From: Alphaproteobacteria bacterium
GTDB lineage: Bacteria; Pseudomonadota; Gammaproteobacteria; JAGOUN01
Assembly: GCA_021151585.1 (NCBI GenBank)
Contig: JAGKWX010000004.1
Span: 18,193 to 82,192, forward strand
Length of the DNA stretch: 64,000 nt
Direction: 5' to 3'
The notes under the pieces were generated by a model, which did no database searches, was not told the origin of the DNA, and was given only the letters and a program-made list of their open reading frames with translations. Positions within the stretch are counted from its first letter, which is position 1. Every line of letters begins with the position of its first letter. Positions 61,905 to 64,000 of this stretch are shown here, in pieces. A program made the translations under genes and the position numbers.

Positions 61905-63461
61905 ATGAGAAAATTTATTGCACTGAGCTGTTTAAGCATGGCTTTAAGCACCCAAGCACAATCAAATACTCCACCTAGCTTAGAACAACAGGCAAATCAA
62001 CAATTACTTCTTCAAGCGGATCAAGCCTATCAACAAAAAAATTACCCCCTGGCTTTCAAAAGTTATCAGCTATTAACAACAACCTACCCACATGCTGAAT
62101 ATATGCTAGGGTATATGCTGCTAAACGGCCAAGGAGTAAATAAAGATATTAATAGCGCGATTAAAGAGCTAACCCAGGCAGCGCAAGCTCATGATCCGGA
62201 TGCTCAGTATTGGTTAGGTTATTTATACGCAACCGGCACAGGCATGATCCGCGACCCCCATGCAGCAGTTGATTGGTATCGGCAAGCTGCCGCACAACAC
62301 CAAGCACTGGCCCTGTTTGCTTTAGGCGAAGCACAATACTTAGGCGAAGGAACCGAAAAAAATTACCCAATGGCCTACTCCTATCTATTACCTTCAGCAA
62401 CGCAAGGCAATGCCACGGCGCAATACTATCTTGGCATGATTTTGTTACACAACCCCGAACTACAAGGCAGCAACACCAATCATGCCAGTGACTGGCTGCT
62501 ATTATCTGCGCAACAAAATAACGCTAATGCAGCATATGAATTAGGGAAATTATATTTAACTGGGAAAGGAGTAACAAAAAACGATTATGCTGCTGCACAC
62601 TGGCTAAGCGTTGCAACCGATGCAAAAATTGAAGAAGCAAAATATTATTTAGGCTCGTTGTTTTATGAAGGCCACGGGGTAGCACAAAGTTATAGCCGCG
62701 CAGCCGAGTTACTGACCAACGCCGCAGATCAAGGCAATACAGAGGCAGCAAAAAAATTAGCACAAATTTATCTTTACGGCCAAGACAGCCCTGAACATAT
62801 CCCTGCTAATATTCCATTAGCAATTAAGTATTTGACCATAGCCTCACAAGGCAATGACGCCGAAGCCCAGACATTATTAGGACAAATTTATTTAGATGGA
62901 ACTAACGTCGATAAAGATCCCGCAAAAGCATTAACTTTATTTCTTCAAGCCGCTAATGCAGGCAATGCAACAGCACAAAATATGGTTGGCTACTTGTATC
63001 ACAATGGGATTGGCACAAGCGTTAACAATGCAGAGGCGATGAAATATTACTTGCTAGCTGCCAATCAAAGCATTCCTACTGCTCAATACATGGTGGGATT
63101 TATGTATCAAAATGGCATGGGCGTACCACAAAACCTCACCGAGGCTTTTAATTATTATCAACTTGCAGCGCTTAACGGCATCTCCAACGCTCAATTACAA
63201 CTCGGCATGATGTACGTACAAGGCAAAGCTGTCGGCTTTGATCAAACCAATGCTTACGCTTGGTTAAATATAGCCGCAAGTAGTAGCAACAATGATATAC
63301 GTAATACTGCCTTGCAAGCTCGCGCATTATTGGAAAACAGAATGAGCGGCGAAGATCTCAATAAATCACAAGCATTATCGCAAGAGTATTACAAGAAAAT
63401 TAAACCAACGAATGTTGGCACAGAAGTATATGCAACGCAAAGCGCAACGTCGACAACGTAA
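61905..63461 (+). CDS. Secreted Sel1-repeat protein
   Basis: 518 residues from the ATG at 61905 with AGGA ahead. Signal peptide (MRKFIALSCLSMALSTQAQS). About eleven Sel1-like repeats of 36 residues follow (for example AQYWLGYLYATGTGMIRDPH-type and AQYMVGFMYQNGMGVPQNL-type units), forming an alpha superhelix. Sel1 proteins such as EnhC and LpnE act in Legionella entry and trafficking; a role in host interaction here is inference. Divergent from the TauE-like gene. Confidence 0.85.
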   Translation: MRKFIALSCLSMALSTQAQSNTPPSLEQQANQQLLLQADQAYQQKNYPLAFKSYQLLTTTYPHAEYMLGYMLLNGQGVNKDINSAIKELTQAAQAHDPDAQYWLGYLYATGTGMIRDPHAAVDWYRQAAAQHQALALFALGEAQYLGEGTEKNYPMAYSYLLPSATQGNATAQYYLGMILLHNPELQGSNTNHASDWLLLSAQQNNANAAYELGKLYLTGKGVTKNDYAAAHWLSVATDAKIEEAKYYLGSLFYEGHGVAQSYSRAAELLTNAADQGNTEAAKKLAQIYLYGQDSPEHIPANIPLAIKYLTIASQGNDAEAQTLLGQIYLDGTNVDKDPAKALTLFLQAANAGNATAQNMVGYLYHNGIGTSVNNAEAMKYYLLAANQSIPTAQYMVGFMYQNGMGVPQNLTEAFNYYQLAALNGISNAQLQLGMMYVQGKAVGFDQTNAYAWLNIAASSSNNDIRNTALQARALLENRMSGEDLNKSQALSQEYYKKIKPTNVGTEVYATQSATSTT

Positions 63462-63582
63462 TGCTAGGGCGTGCGTGTTGACATATATCAACTATGTGAC
63501 ATGACAAATTATTAATGGAGAGGTTTTGTCACCCAGGCTAAGCGATGACTGAAAAAATTTATCTCCTATATGATTATTATAG

Positions 63583-63744
63583 TGGGTCAAGAAATTCAGA
63601 CCACTTTGTGAGGTAGTTAAGATACAATTTTCGTCTCCGATAAGGAGACGAAAATGAGCGAAAAGCGTAAAAAATACACTCCAAGAGAAAAAGCTAAAAT
63701 TGCATTGGAAGCCATTAAAAGTGAACTGACATTAGCGCAAATTA
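63583..63744 (+). mobile_element. Truncated left end of an IS3-family element with orfA start
   Basis: Begins TGGGTCAAGAAATTCAGACC, probably the terminal repeat. A hairpin CGTCTCC-GATAA-GGAGACG (63632-63650) covers the RBS of orfA. The ATG at 63654 opens MSEKRKKYTPREKAKIALEA, IKSELTLAQI, which is the IS3 OrfA N-terminus (KxKVALEAIKGExTLAQIA). The frame is cut at codon 30 by another sequence. Confidence 0.75.
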
Positions 63745-64000
63745 GGTATCCGCTAATTTAAGCACACCTTGTCAAGTTTAATTTTTCCGTCATGATGCCC
63801 TTTTTAATTTTAAGGCTGGCTTCATGAGAGAATCTCCCAGTAAAAAATCAAGCTCAAAACGCGAAGATTGGCTATATCACGTGAATGCGTTCAAAAAAAG
63901 CGTAAGCGCTAAATCTACCGCACCTTGAGCAATTCTTTATTAATATTAAACGGTAGTAGCGCTTGAATTTGTTTTTCACTGTGACAAAGAGGTAATTGTT
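63745..64000. mobile_element. Second, partly deleted IS (IS66-like)
   Basis: Two pieces. On the plus strand an ATG at 63824 encodes 34 residues (KREDWLYHVNAFKKSVSAKS), weakly like IS66 OrfA. On the minus strand from the window edge to the stop at 63915-63917 the frame reads QLPLCHSEKQIQALLPFN, like the C-terminus of an IS66 TnpC. They face each other, so the element is rearranged. The rest is outside the window. Confidence 0.4.

Noticed and set aside
1..64000. tRNA, rRNA genes or CRISPR arrays
   Set aside because: I saw no cloverleaf-like T-loop GTTCRANNC contexts at gene spacing, no rRNA segments, and no regularly spaced direct repeats.

Overview
The window comes from a gammaproteobacterium. 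The gene orders frr-uppS-cdsA-bamA-skp-lpxD-fabZ-lpxA-lpxB, rpsB-tsf-pyrH, rnr-rlmB, rpoZ-spoT and ybeY-ybeX(corC) are typical of that class. An icm/dot type IVB secretion cluster (icmL-K-E-G-C-D-J-B on the minus strand, icmH-icmF on the plus strand) points to the order Legionellales, probably an intracellular lineage. I cannot name the genus from sequence alone. The DNA is AT-rich, genes are close-packed, and many intergenic gaps hold decayed mobile elements, which fits a host-associated genome in reduction.

Layout: 0-11.6 kb is a long minus-strand block for the outer membrane and translation (lipid A lpxB/A/D, fabZ, skp, bamA, cdsA, uppS, frr, pyrH, tsf, rpsB), with three copies of a roughly 80-95 bp palindromic repeat in its gaps. 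11.8-13.8 kb holds map, an OmpA-like lipoprotein and sodB. 13.9-19.3 kb is an accessory island: an IS3 transposase remnant, a PAS-LuxR regulator, a membrane U-box protein, an 850-residue class-3 lipase ending in a CaaX-like box, an IS30 remnant and a decayed HigB-like toxin. 19.4-39.3 kb is mostly housekeeping: argD-like, uspA, clpB, an ion-channel-like protein, corC/ybeY, envC, a shortened spoT, rpoZ, gmk, hldE, lpxL, hemB, mazEF, rsmJ, dedA, aroQ, accB, accC and fis. 39.4-55.1 kb is the secretion locus, beginning with an unrecognised 884-residue protein. 55.3-63.5 kb holds rlmB, rnr, thyA, lgt, a TauE-like permease and a Sel1-repeat protein. 63.6-64.0 kb is a nest of truncated insertion sequences.

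How the parts fit: the lipid A, heptose, LpxL, Lgt, BamA and Skp genes build the envelope. The Icm/Dot genes supply much of a type IVB channel: the DotG/H outer part with DotF, inner-membrane DotE/I/P, the DotO ATPase with DotN, and the DotU-IcmF stabilisers. The coupling proteins DotL/M, the chaperones IcmS/W, DotA-D and others are not in the window. The U-box protein and the CaaX lipase have eukaryote-facing features and are the best effector candidates.

Main oddities: dotG is split by a one-base frameshift right after its membrane anchor and carries five repeats of about 70 residues. SpoT lacks the segment between the TGS and ACT domains. lgt carries an in-frame palindromic repeat, and its 3' end is duplicated beyond an ATPase gene remnant. 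RlmB and RsmJ lack their usual N-terminal parts. All calls come from reading the sequence without database searches.
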